Assembly: GCA_964473355.1 (NCBI GenBank)
Contig: CAYYOS010000136.1
Span: forward strand, 1-6,579
Length of the DNA stretch: 6,579 nucleotides
From: CAYYOS01 sp964473355
GTDB lineage: Bacteria > Pseudomonadota > Gammaproteobacteria > Burkholderiales > REEB80
Direction of reading: 5' to 3'
Shown: positions 1-5,172 of the stretch, in pieces
Layout: each line of letters begins with the position of its first letter
How positions within the stretch are numbered: position 1 is the first letter of the stretch
Notes under the pieces: model-generated
Told to the model about the DNA's origin: nothing
Seen by the model: only the letters and a program-made list of their open reading frames with translations
Database searches by the model: none
Position numbers and translations under genes: made by a program

Positions 1-1
1 C

Positions 2-1339
2 ATGTCGTCGCGCTTTTCCAATTCGTTAGAAACCTTACAACAAATTACGCTGGATATTTTACGGCAAGCCAAGGATTTAGGCGCTACCGAGTGCGAGGCT
101 GAGGTATCGGAAGGTTTTGGCCAAACCGTAACAGTGCGCCGCGGTGAAGTAGAAACCATCGAATATAACCGCGACAAAGGCGTCGGCGTCACCGTGTTTA
201 AGGGCAAGCAGCGGGGCCACGCCAGCACTTCCGACTTCTCCAAGGAAGCGTTGGAAGACACCGTTAAGGCCGCGTGGAGTATTGCGCAATTTACGGCGAT
301 TGATGAATTTGCGGGTTTGGCGGACCCGGAACTTCTGGCAAAAAAAGGCGTGGATTTGGATCTGCACCACCCCTGGGATTTGCCTATAGAGAAGGCCATT
401 GCGCTGACGACCGAAATGGAGAGCGCCGCCTTTAAAGCTGATAAACGTATCACCAATTCCGAAGGTGCAACGGCGAGCACTCAGGAGTCTCATTTTGTCT
501 ACGGCAACAGCTCCGGGTTCCTGGATGGCTATCTTTCCTCACGCCACGAGATTAGTTGTACCATGATTGCGGAATCCGCCGGTGGCATGCAGCGGGATTA
601 TTGGTACTCCACCGCGCGCGACCCGGCTGACTTGGAAAACGCCATCAAGGTTGGAGAACGTGCCGCCAGCCGTACCGTGCGTCGACTGAACGCTCGCAAA
701 ATTAATACCCAAGACGTTCCCGTTCTTTATGAAGCAGGCGTGGCATCGGGCTTGATTGGCCACATGGTATCCGCCATAAGCGGCGGCAACCTTTACCGCA
801 AATCATCTTTTTTATTGGATAGTTTGGAAAAAAAGATCTTTAGCTCGATTATCCAAATTCAAGAGTTACCGCTGCTAAAAAAAGCTTTGGCCAGCGCAGC
901 TTTCGACAATGAGGGTGTAGCGACGAAAACGCGCGATTTGGTTACCGATGGCGTGCTGCATGGTTATTTTCTTGGGAGCTATGCGGCGCGTAAGCTTGGT
1001 ATGCAAACCACGGGCAATGCCGGGGGAAATTATAATTTAATTGTGCAAAGCGGTGGTAAGGACTTTGCCGGGCTGCTCAAAGAAATGGGTCGCGGCCTGG
1101 TTGTGACGGAATTACTAGGCCAAGGCATTAACCCGGTGACCGGTGATTATTCGCGCGGCGCCGCCGGTTTTTGGGTTGAAAACGGTGAAATTCAATATGC
1201 GGTAGAAGAAGTAACCATTGCTGGAAATCTCCGCGATATGTATCAGCAGATTGTAGCAGTGGGTAATGATGTGCTTGTTCGCGGCTCCAAACAATGCGGT
1301 TCGATCTTAATCGAGCAAATGACCGTAGCGGGGAATTAA
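2..1339 (+). CDS. pmbA: PmbA/TldE, metalloprotease-like subunit of the TldD/TldE complex
   Basis: The 445-residue product matches PmbA/TldE along its whole length; the E. coli protein is about 450 residues. In the known family TldE pairs with TldD, which carries the zinc-binding HExxxH motif, to form a cytosolic protease that trims unfolded peptides, matures microcin B17 and degrades the CcdA antitoxin. TldE itself lacks that zinc motif, and none is visible here. Seen in the sequence: the N-terminal stretch with VRRGEVETIEYNRDKG (residues 45-60), the middle DKRITNSEGA (147-156), YRKSSFLLDSL (265-275), and the conserved C-terminal block GDYSRGAAGFWVENGEIQY (381-399) followed by TIAGNLRDM. Only one base precedes the ATG, so its ribosome site and promoter are outside the window. 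Length and N-terminal similarity support this start. It probably forms an operon with the next gene, 9 bases downstream. Confidence 0.96.
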   Translation: MSSRFSNSLETLQQITLDILRQAKDLGATECEAEVSEGFGQTVTVRRGEVETIEYNRDKGVGVTVFKGKQRGHASTSDFSKEALEDTVKAAWSIAQFTAIDEFAGLADPELLAKKGVDLDLHHPWDLPIEKAIALTTEMESAAFKADKRITNSEGATASTQESHFVYGNSSGFLDGYLSSRHEISCTMIAESAGGMQRDYWYSTARDPADLENAIKVGERAASRTVRRLNARKINTQDVPVLYEAGVASGLIGHMVSAISGGNLYRKSSFLLDSLEKKIFSSIIQIQELPLLKKALASAAFDNEGVATKTRDLVTDGVLHGYFLGSYAARKLGMQTTGNAGGNYNLIVQSGGKDFAGLLKEMGRGLVVTELLGQGINPVTGDYSRGAAGFWVENGEIQYAVEEVTIAGNLRDMYQQIVAVGNDVLVRGSKQCGSILIEQMTVAGN

Positions 1340-1348
1340 GAGAACACA

Positions 1349-2515
1349 ATGCCAGACAAATTGATAAAAGCCACGCGAATATTTTTTCTAAGCATTCTCA
1401 CTTTAGCATTCGCATCCGGGACATTCGCCGCTGAGATAAAACTCGGTGTTGCTCAAGCATTAACCGGCCCTGCAGCAAAATATGGTGTGCCTATCAAGAA
1501 CGGCTTTGTGCTGGCCGCAGAAGAAATTAATGCGCGCGGCGGAATATCCGGAAACAAACTGTCGTTAGTGATTGAAGACGAGCAAGGTAAAAAAGAAGAG
1601 GCGATAAATGTCTTTAAAAAATTAATTTTTCAGGATAAGGTGCTGGCCATCTTCGGCCCGACTTTATCCAATTCCGCCTTTGCTGCGGACCCCATCGCCA
1701 ATCAAGCAAAAGTCGTCGTTTTTGGCACCAGCAATACGGCCACGGGCATAACGGATATCGGTCCCTGGGTCTTCCGTAACTCAATTATGGATGCCGATGT
1801 GTTGCCGATCACCCTACGTACCGCAATTCAGCATTTTAATTTAAAAAAGGTCGCGATTTTATACGGGAATGACGACGCCTTTACAAAAAGCGGCTATGAC
1901 GTCGTGAAAACAACGTTAGACGTGCTAAAAATGCCGGTGACTACTACGGAAACATTTGCCAAGGGTGACGTTGATTTTCGCGCCCAGCTCACCAAAATCA
2001 AAGCGCATAACCCCGATGCGATCATTTGCATGGCGCTGGCGGAAGAAGCGGCCAATATTATTTTGCAGGCGCGGGGCTTGGGCATTACCCAGCCATTTAT
2101 TGGCGGTAATGGGTTTAATTCCCCGAAGATTTTTGAAATTGCGAAGGACGCGGCGGATAACACGATAGTCGGGAGTCCTTGGGCTGCAGAAAACCCTTCA
2201 CCAAAAAATAAAGCCTTTATCGCCGCACACGTAAAAAAGTACGGGGTAGAGCCCGATCAGTTTGCGGCGCAAGCCTATGATGCGATCTACATCGTCGCTG
2301 AGGCGCTTAAAAAAATACGCCTTAGCGGTAACCTTACACAAGACCGCGCAGCCCTGCGCGAGGCATTACCGGGAATCCGCTACGAAGGCGTAACAGGCCC
2401 CTTTGCATTTCGCCCCGCTAAAACTAAAAGCGGGCAACCGGGCGGCTTCGATGCGCAGCAAACGCCACATATTTTTGTATCCAGAAATGGCAGGTTCACG
2501 AGTCTTAAGCCCTAG
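1349..2515 (+). CDS. Periplasmic substrate-binding protein of a branched-chain amino acid type ABC transporter
   Basis: The 388-residue product has a Sec signal peptide (K4, K7, R10, a hydrophobic core at 11-22, probable cleavage near A27/A28). A type I periplasmic-binding fold of the LivJ/LivK class (Peripla_BP_6) follows. Typical features are IKLGVAQALTGPAAKYG (30-46), the EEINARGGISG turn (58-68), 'GPTLSNSA' near residue 103, and the late FAAQAYDAIYIVAEAL helix. Such proteins capture an amino acid or small organic acid in the periplasm and deliver it to LivHMGF-type permeases; the actual ligand cannot be read from sequence. The gene starts 9 bases after pmbA with only a weak ribosome site (AAGAG overlapping the pmbA stop), which suggests co-transcription and perhaps translational coupling. 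No permease or ATPase gene lies in the window, and the next gene is convergent, so here it is an orphan binding protein. Confidence 0.93.
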   Translation: MPDKLIKATRIFFLSILTLAFASGTFAAEIKLGVAQALTGPAAKYGVPIKNGFVLAAEEINARGGISGNKLSLVIEDEQGKKEEAINVFKKLIFQDKVLAIFGPTLSNSAFAADPIANQAKVVVFGTSNTATGITDIGPWVFRNSIMDADVLPITLRTAIQHFNLKKVAILYGNDDAFTKSGYDVVKTTLDVLKMPVTTTETFAKGDVDFRAQLTKIKAHNPDAIICMALAEEAANIILQARGLGITQPFIGGNGFNSPKIFEIAKDAADNTIVGSPWAAENPSPKNKAFIAAHVKKYGVEPDQFAAQAYDAIYIVAEALKKIRLSGNLTQDRAALREALPGIRYEGVTGPFAFRPAKTKSGQPGGFDAQQTPHIFVSRNGRFTSLKP

Positions 2516-2565
2516 TCGAATCACTGGGTTGCGGTTTCACGGCCCGGCGCGGTTCAATACACAAA

Positions 2566-2586
2566 AGCCCATTATCTTTATGGGCT
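2566..2586 (-). terminator. Hairpin terminator between the convergent genes
   Basis: A perfect 7-bp stem (AGCCCAT / ATGGGCT) encloses a 7-base loop. Read on the minus strand it is followed by TTTGTGT, so it is best placed to end transcription of the TIG-domain gene, whose stop lies only 12 bases upstream. On the plus strand it lies 50 bases after the binding-protein gene but has no T-tract, so termination in that direction would be weaker. Confidence 0.65.
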
Positions 2587-2598
2587 CTATGCGCGGTC

Positions 2599-2949
2599 TT
2601 AGTTAACAATAGGCCACACTACCGCCGTAAATGGCTCCGACGTCATTGAGTTAGGCAAACTCGCAGTAACCGTTAATCGATAGGTGCCAGGACTGATTTG
2701 CGGCAGCGCCGCCACAACGTGGGTAGGCGAGGCGCTTTTAACTGCCAAAACTTGATTGCCGAGTTTTACGGTTGGTAACTGGCTTCCAAAATGGTGCCCG
2801 GAGATGCGGAGTTCTTGGGTTTTTAAGTCCGAAGCTGTACTAAAAATTATCGGCACATACTTAGGTGTTCCCGGGCCGGAACTCGCCGCGTGGTTTGAGG
2901 TAATAAGCCCCAAAACAATGAGAGCTGATTGAACCATATATTTATTCAA
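2599..2949 (-). CDS. Small exported single IPT/TIG-domain protein
   Basis: The 116-residue product has a signal peptide (MNKYMVQ then a hydrophobic core ALIVLGLI, probable cleavage after NHA near residue 21). One immunoglobulin-like IPT/TIG domain follows at about residues 31-110. The domain is recognised by the series LRISGHHFG (47-55), LPTVKLGNQVLAV (58-70), THVVAALPQISPGTYRLTVT (76-95): a strand, the G-x-x-F/FG turn, a 'value' strand, and the P-G-x-Y-x-L-x-V end. There is no cysteine, lipobox or anchor, so it is probably periplasmic or released. The start is TTG: it lies 5 bases after a strong AAGGAG site, whereas the first ATG (codon 5) is 17 bases away. TIG domains of this style also occur as N-terminal parts of exported proteins with fibre-like domains, which makes a link with the S74 genes in this window conceivable but unproven. 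Confidence 0.8.
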   Translation of the reverse strand: MNKYMVQSALIVLGLITSNHAASSGPGTPKYVPIIFSTASDLKTQELRISGHHFGSQLPTVKLGNQVLAVKSASPTHVVAALPQISPGTYRLTVTASLPNSMTSEPFTAVVWPIVN

Positions 2950-2954
2950 AAGTT

Positions 2955-2960
2955 CTCCTT
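2955..2960 (-). promoter_or_regulatory. Ribosome binding site AAGGAG selecting a TTG start
   Basis: On the minus strand AAGGAG is followed by AACTT and then TTG. The 5-base spacing fits TTG at 2949. The in-frame ATG at 2937 would need a 17-base gap and would cut off the lysine-containing n-region of the signal peptide. This is the main reason for choosing the TTG start. Confidence 0.7.
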
Positions 2961-3035
2961 AATTCGAGCGCGGCGAAGGCGTCGAGTAAAATACTGATGA
3001 CTATATTCGGTGTTGGTAGCCTAAGATGGCGTGTA

Positions 3036-3051
3036 CTTAGATTGATCTAAG
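3036..3051. repeat. 16-bp near-perfect palindrome upstream of the TIG gene
   Basis: The arms CTTAGAT and ATCTAAG are exact inverted repeats separated by TG. It lies 86 to 102 bases upstream of the TIG-gene start. The shape fits a dimeric regulator operator, or a small hairpin at the end of the upstream transcript. No T-tract follows on either strand, so an intrinsic terminator is unlikely. Confidence 0.5.
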
Positions 3052-3068
3052 CGAGGGCCCCGTCCTCG
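3052..3068. repeat. 5-bp GC-rich hairpin
   Basis: CGAGG (3052-3056) and CCTCG (3064-3068) pair around a 7-base loop, directly beside the 16-bp palindrome. It is weak alone. It is listed because it belongs to a run of adjoining foldable elements between the two small exported genes. Confidence 0.35.
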
Positions 3069-3082
3069 GGCAGCGTGAAAGT

Positions 3083-3177
3083 CTGACGGCGGACTAATGC
3101 TATTGCTAAAGCAGAAATGCTCGTCGCGCCGTTGCTTAAACCCCGGCATTTCCGTCCGCCCGTCAGCACTGAAGTGC
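3083..3177 (-). other. Structured intergenic element, possible small RNA or 3' untranslated structure
   Basis: Long outer arms CTGACGGCGGAC (3083-3094) and GTCCGCCCGTCAG (3154-3166) pair over 12 bp with a single bulged base. Nested inside, GAAATGC (3114-3120) pairs perfectly with GCATTTC (3146-3152). A small hairpin, GCAC-TGAA-GTGC (3166-3177), abuts the outer stem. On the minus strand this lies 10 to 104 bases after the stop of the 92-residue secreted protein, so it could be its 3' untranslated region, a processed small RNA, or a dispersed repeat. No T-tract follows, so I do not call it a terminator. The strand is assigned only because the flanking genes are on the minus strand. Confidence 0.4.
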
Positions 3178-3186
3178 CAATCGTGG

Positions 3187-3465
3187 TTAGCGTATCGTGT
3201 CCATGCTCTCGAACGTTGCCGCGGTTGAGAGGTGCTCACGTTGCTTAACTTGTTCACGCTTAGTTTCAGCTTTGACCGTGGAATCTGAGGCCTTAGCTGA
3301 TTCTTGCTCCGCACACAAGGTCATCAGTTCCACCGGCCCCACACTGCCATCGCGGGATGAGCCATCAGCCTTGCGGCAATCTGCGTTGGCCATGCCAAAC
3401 ATAGCGACCATGCCTAAACTCACCATCGTTAACGCCCCATATTTTCGTAGGTTTTTTCGTATCAT
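3187..3465 (-). CDS. Small secreted protein of unknown function
   Basis: I do not recognise a family. The 92-residue product has a clear signal peptide: basic start (MIRKNLRKYG), hydrophobic core ALTMVSLGMVAMFGM, and an ANA cleavage motif ending near residue 28. The mature part is about 64 residues, with two cysteines (C30 and C51) that could form one disulfide across a glycine/serine-rich loop. A charged, probably helical tail rich in Lys, Glu and Gln follows (about 53-80). ATG follows AGGAG with 6-base spacing, a good ribosome site, which together with the signal peptide makes the gene credible. It runs divergently from the LuxR-type gene, sharing a 263-base control region. Open frames on the opposite strand and in another minus frame over the same bases lack such features. 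Confidence 0.72.
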   Translation of the reverse strand: MIRKNLRKYGALTMVSLGMVAMFGMANADCRKADGSSRDGSVGPVELMTLCAEQESAKASDSTVKAETKREQVKQREHLSTAATFESMDTIR

Positions 3466-3526
3466 TTCGTTCTCCTAAATAATGCGCAGCCCGTAAAAAG
3501 GTAAGGACGGCGCCAAGTCATTAAGT

Positions 3527-3559
3527 CAAAATAGCGGTTTTAACTTAGCTGCTATTTTG
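3527..3559. repeat. 9-bp inverted repeat in the divergent control region
   Basis: CAAAATAGC (3527-3535) and GCTATTTTG (3551-3559) are exact inverted repeats 15 bases apart, so their centres are two to three helical turns apart. A direct repeat AAGTCA occurs at 3515-3520 and 3523-3528 just outside. This could be an operator or a hairpin in the leader of the minus-strand secreted-protein gene, whose start is about 60 bases away. Confidence 0.5.
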
Positions 3560-3564
3560 GGTTT

Positions 3565-3576
3565 TGGCCTAAGCCA
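3565..3576. repeat. Short dyad TGGC-CTAA-GCCA
   Basis: Two 4-bp arms flank CTAA. It contains GGCCTAA, which recurs in the larger inverted repeat at 3638-3661, so it may be a related half-site. It is short and could be chance. Confidence 0.3.
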
Positions 3577-3578
3577 GA

Positions 3579-3604
3579 TAAGAATATATATAAGAGAATT
3601 CTTA
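3579..3604. repeat. 7-bp AT-rich inverted repeat
   Basis: TAAGAAT (3579-3585) pairs with ATTCTTA (3598-3604) around an AT-rich 12-base spacer containing TATATATA. This stretch is easily melted and may overlap a promoter, but I cannot place convincing -35 and -10 boxes for the minus-strand gene here. Confidence 0.35.
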
Positions 3605-3609
3605 AATTC

Positions 3610-3627
3610 GCCCCCTCTAGAGGGGGC
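3610..3627. repeat. Perfect 18-bp GC-rich palindrome
   Basis: GCCCCCTCTAGAGGGGGC is identical to its own reverse complement. It lies about 38 bases upstream of the -35 box of the LuxR-gene promoter. There is no T-tract on either side, so it is a better candidate for a symmetric protein-binding site than for a terminator. Confidence 0.6.
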
Positions 3628-3637
3628 AGTGCCATAG

Positions 3638-3661
3638 GCCATTAGGCATAGGCCTAATGGC
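3638..3661. repeat. Perfect 10-bp inverted repeat next to the -35 box (candidate operator)
   Basis: The arms GCCATTAGGC (3638-3647) and GCCTAATGGC (3652-3661) are exact inverted repeats with ATAG between them. The element ends 3 bases before the -35 box, the classic place for a LuxR-type activator site. Part of it also recurs directly: CATAGGCC at 3633-3640 and 3647-3654. A regulator binding here would act on the plus-strand LuxR-family gene, possibly on itself. Confidence 0.55.
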
Positions 3662-3664
3662 GTA

Positions 3665-3693
3665 TTGAAAATAAACGTTTGATTAAGAATAAT
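3665..3693 (+). promoter_or_regulatory. Sigma70-type promoter for the LuxR-family gene
   Basis: TTGAAA (3665-3670) and AATAAT (3688-3693) are separated by exactly 17 bases, each matching the consensus at five of six positions. Transcription would begin near 3700 and give a leader of about 29 bases before the ATG at 3729. The inverted repeat immediately upstream suggests regulation. Confidence 0.65.
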
Positions 3694-3728
3694 GCAATGG
3701 CTGGTGAGAGTTATCGGCTTGCGAAACC

Positions 3729-4823
3729 ATGAATAGCAAACATACCGTAGCCTATATTCGACAATTGAGCTGCCTGGGCCTGGGTGGAGAAATTATCATG
3801 CCGGAAATATTGCGCGTGCTGCGCGAATTTATTCCGAGTGACCTAAACATCTTTGCTTGGGCGGATGAACATTACCAATTAAGCAACATGTATTCGGACA
3901 GACATATCCCCGCCCCCATACAATCAATTTATATTGAAGAGTTTTATAATTCTAAGAAAGAGGCTGCGGCCTTAGGCGCAGGATTTTCGGATGCCATGCG
4001 TTTCAATCGTCGCTGGCGCAATACCGATCGATTGGGCCGCCAATTTTTTTCCAGCGACATGTTTAACGAATTGTATCGACCGCTGGGAATAAAGCATGGC
4101 TTACAGGCCACCATTCGCGAGCAAGGACGGAGTTGGGGATCACTTGCGCTTTATCGTCGCCCGGGGGAGCGAGCCTTTACCGTTCAAGATGAAATTAAAC
4201 TTCATAGTCTCGTCCCGTATATTGCCCATGGGCTGCGCAGCAGCGGGGACACAACAGGAGAAATGAGCTCAAGTGGTGAATCTGGAACACTTATTTTCAG
4301 TAGCCAAGATAAGCTTGTGCAATTTTGCCCGGAAGGTAAGCGCCTCTTACTTCTGGCTGTCCACGCGTTATCTATCCATCGGGAAACACCGGGTCTTTTT
4401 GAGTCACCCGCGTTAAAGCAAATATGTGGAAATTTACGCGGTATTTTAAAAGGCGAAATGCATCCCGTACCGGTAGTGCGTCACCGCAATGCTTGGGGAG
4501 AATTCGTGTTTCGGGCTTATCCCTTAAGCACCCACGGTGAACCGGATGGCTCCATCGCGGTGCTCATTGAACGTCACGAACCCTTGTCCCTGGTCTTAAT
4601 GCGCAATATGCATACCATCACGATGACTGCCCGCCAACGGGAAGCTTGCCTCTTGCTGTCTTTAGGGCACTCTCATAATGAAATGGCCCAGCGCATGCAT
4701 GTCAGCAAACATACCGCGACGGACTATGTCCGTAAAATTTATGACAAGCTAGACGTCAGCAGCCACGAGGGTTTGATGAAGAAGCTAACCGGCGGAATGG
4801 GGGGCAAACTAAATTTGGGCTAG
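3729..4823 (+). CDS. LuxR-family DNA-binding transcriptional regulator, no autoinducer domain seen
   Basis: The 364-residue product ends in a LuxR/FixJ helix-turn-helix (about 298-355): MTARQREACLLLSLGHSHNE, AQRMHVSKHTATDYVRKIYDKL, with the family's conserved Glu (E305) and the 'KIYDKLDV' end. The first 170 residues look like a GAF-type sensor (HGLQATIREQGRSWGSLALYRR, then a long helix), and about 185-290 may be a PAS-like segment. I see neither an acyl-homoserine-lactone-binding signature nor a phosphoreceiver domain, so it is an orphan regulator whose signal is unknown. The ATG at 3729 has no clear ribosome site. Codon 24 (3798) has GGAG 8 bases upstream and could be an alternative start, but the N-terminal IRQLSCLGLGGE looks like part of the family and the promoter fits 3729. 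It is divergent from the small secreted-protein gene and convergent with the S74 genes. Confidence 0.88.
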   Translation: MNSKHTVAYIRQLSCLGLGGEIIMPEILRVLREFIPSDLNIFAWADEHYQLSNMYSDRHIPAPIQSIYIEEFYNSKKEAAALGAGFSDAMRFNRRWRNTDRLGRQFFSSDMFNELYRPLGIKHGLQATIREQGRSWGSLALYRRPGERAFTVQDEIKLHSLVPYIAHGLRSSGDTTGEMSSSGESGTLIFSSQDKLVQFCPEGKRLLLLAVHALSIHRETPGLFESPALKQICGNLRGILKGEMHPVPVVRHRNAWGEFVFRAYPLSTHGEPDGSIAVLIERHEPLSLVLMRNMHTITMTARQREACLLLSLGHSHNEMAQRMHVSKHTATDYVRKIYDKLDVSSHEGLMKKLTGGMGGKLNLG

Positions 4824-4853
4824 ATACAAAGGGGTTCAAGAACCATTCCGCCG
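4790..4853 (+). repeat. 11-bp inverted repeat spanning the stop codon of the LuxR-family gene
   Basis: CGGCGGAATGG (4790-4800, within the last codons) is exactly complementary to CCATTCCGCCG (4843-4853) with a 42-base loop. The loop contains the stop codon and most of a smaller hairpin, GGTTC-AA-GAACC (4833-4844), whose final CC overlaps the outer arm. No T-tract follows. It could protect the mRNA 3' end or help termination by another route. Confidence 0.45.
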
Positions 4854-5172
4854 AGGGCATAAGGTAATGTAGGAGTGAAGGAAATACCCTTGGCGAACTA
4901 AAGTTTATTGCACGTTACTTTCCCTTCGGCCGTAAATTGTCGTCCAAGTTGAGCATTCAGGTCCTGTGTTTAAATCAAACGGGGCAGGGTTACCTAGTCT
5001 TAACATCGCGAGATGAAGGGATGGGCCCAAAAAATCGCTGACTAGCACGACCGAAACATCGCCATCCTAGCCACTGCTTTTTTCTTTAGTCATCCCCTTG
5101 AGTCATACAAACAAGAAGGCCGCGCTGTCTTCAGCGCGGCCTAAAGGTTTGTAATGCTAATATCCCAGTATG
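4824..5172. other. 349-base gap between convergent genes with no credible gene
   Basis: The gap holds the distal arm of the inverted repeat over the LuxR stop, a short CATC-GCGA-GATG dyad (5005-5016), and the strong hairpin at 5117-5142. The longest minus-strand frame I checked (4905-5006, 33 codons) has no ribosome site and no recognisable product. I see no tRNA, insertion-sequence end or obvious pseudogene. Confidence 0.6.
5117..5142 (-). terminator. Strong hairpin terminator of the S74 gene
   Basis: An 11-bp perfect stem (AGGCCGCGCTG / CAGCGCGGCCT) closes a 4-base loop. On the minus strand it is followed by TCTTGTTTGT. It starts 30 bases after the stop of the 395-residue gene, so it is a standard intrinsic terminator for that transcript. 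It may also stop transcripts coming from the LuxR-family gene on the other side. Confidence 0.82.

Noticed and set aside
77..493. Minus-strand open frame of 138 codons inside pmbA
   Set aside because: It lies fully within a convincing conserved gene on the other strand and has no domain or signal of its own.
2986..3016. Promoter for the TIG gene (CCAACA-17-TATTTT on the minus strand)
   Set aside because: Only about half of the consensus positions match, too weak to list as a feature.
3021..3314. Minus-strand open frame of 97 codons overlapping the secreted-protein gene
   Set aside because: It overlaps a frame with a signal peptide and a good ribosome site; its own product is Arg-rich and featureless, and it runs through the structured repeat block.
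3197..3478. Plus-strand open frame of 93 codons opposite the secreted-protein gene
   Set aside because: It mirrors the minus-strand gene almost exactly and shows no signal peptide, domain or ribosome site that would make it real.
3610..3661. The two strong palindromes read as intrinsic terminators
   Set aside because: No T-tract follows either one on either strand, and they lie upstream of two divergent genes rather than at a gene end.
3729..4823. The LuxR-family gene as a quorum-sensing receptor
   Set aside because: The N-terminal half does not show the autoinducer-binding signature I would expect, and there is no synthase gene beside it.
4905..5006. Minus-strand open frame of 33 codons in the gap after the LuxR gene
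   Set aside because: There is no ribosome site before its ATG and no recognisable sequence; its length is within what chance gives.
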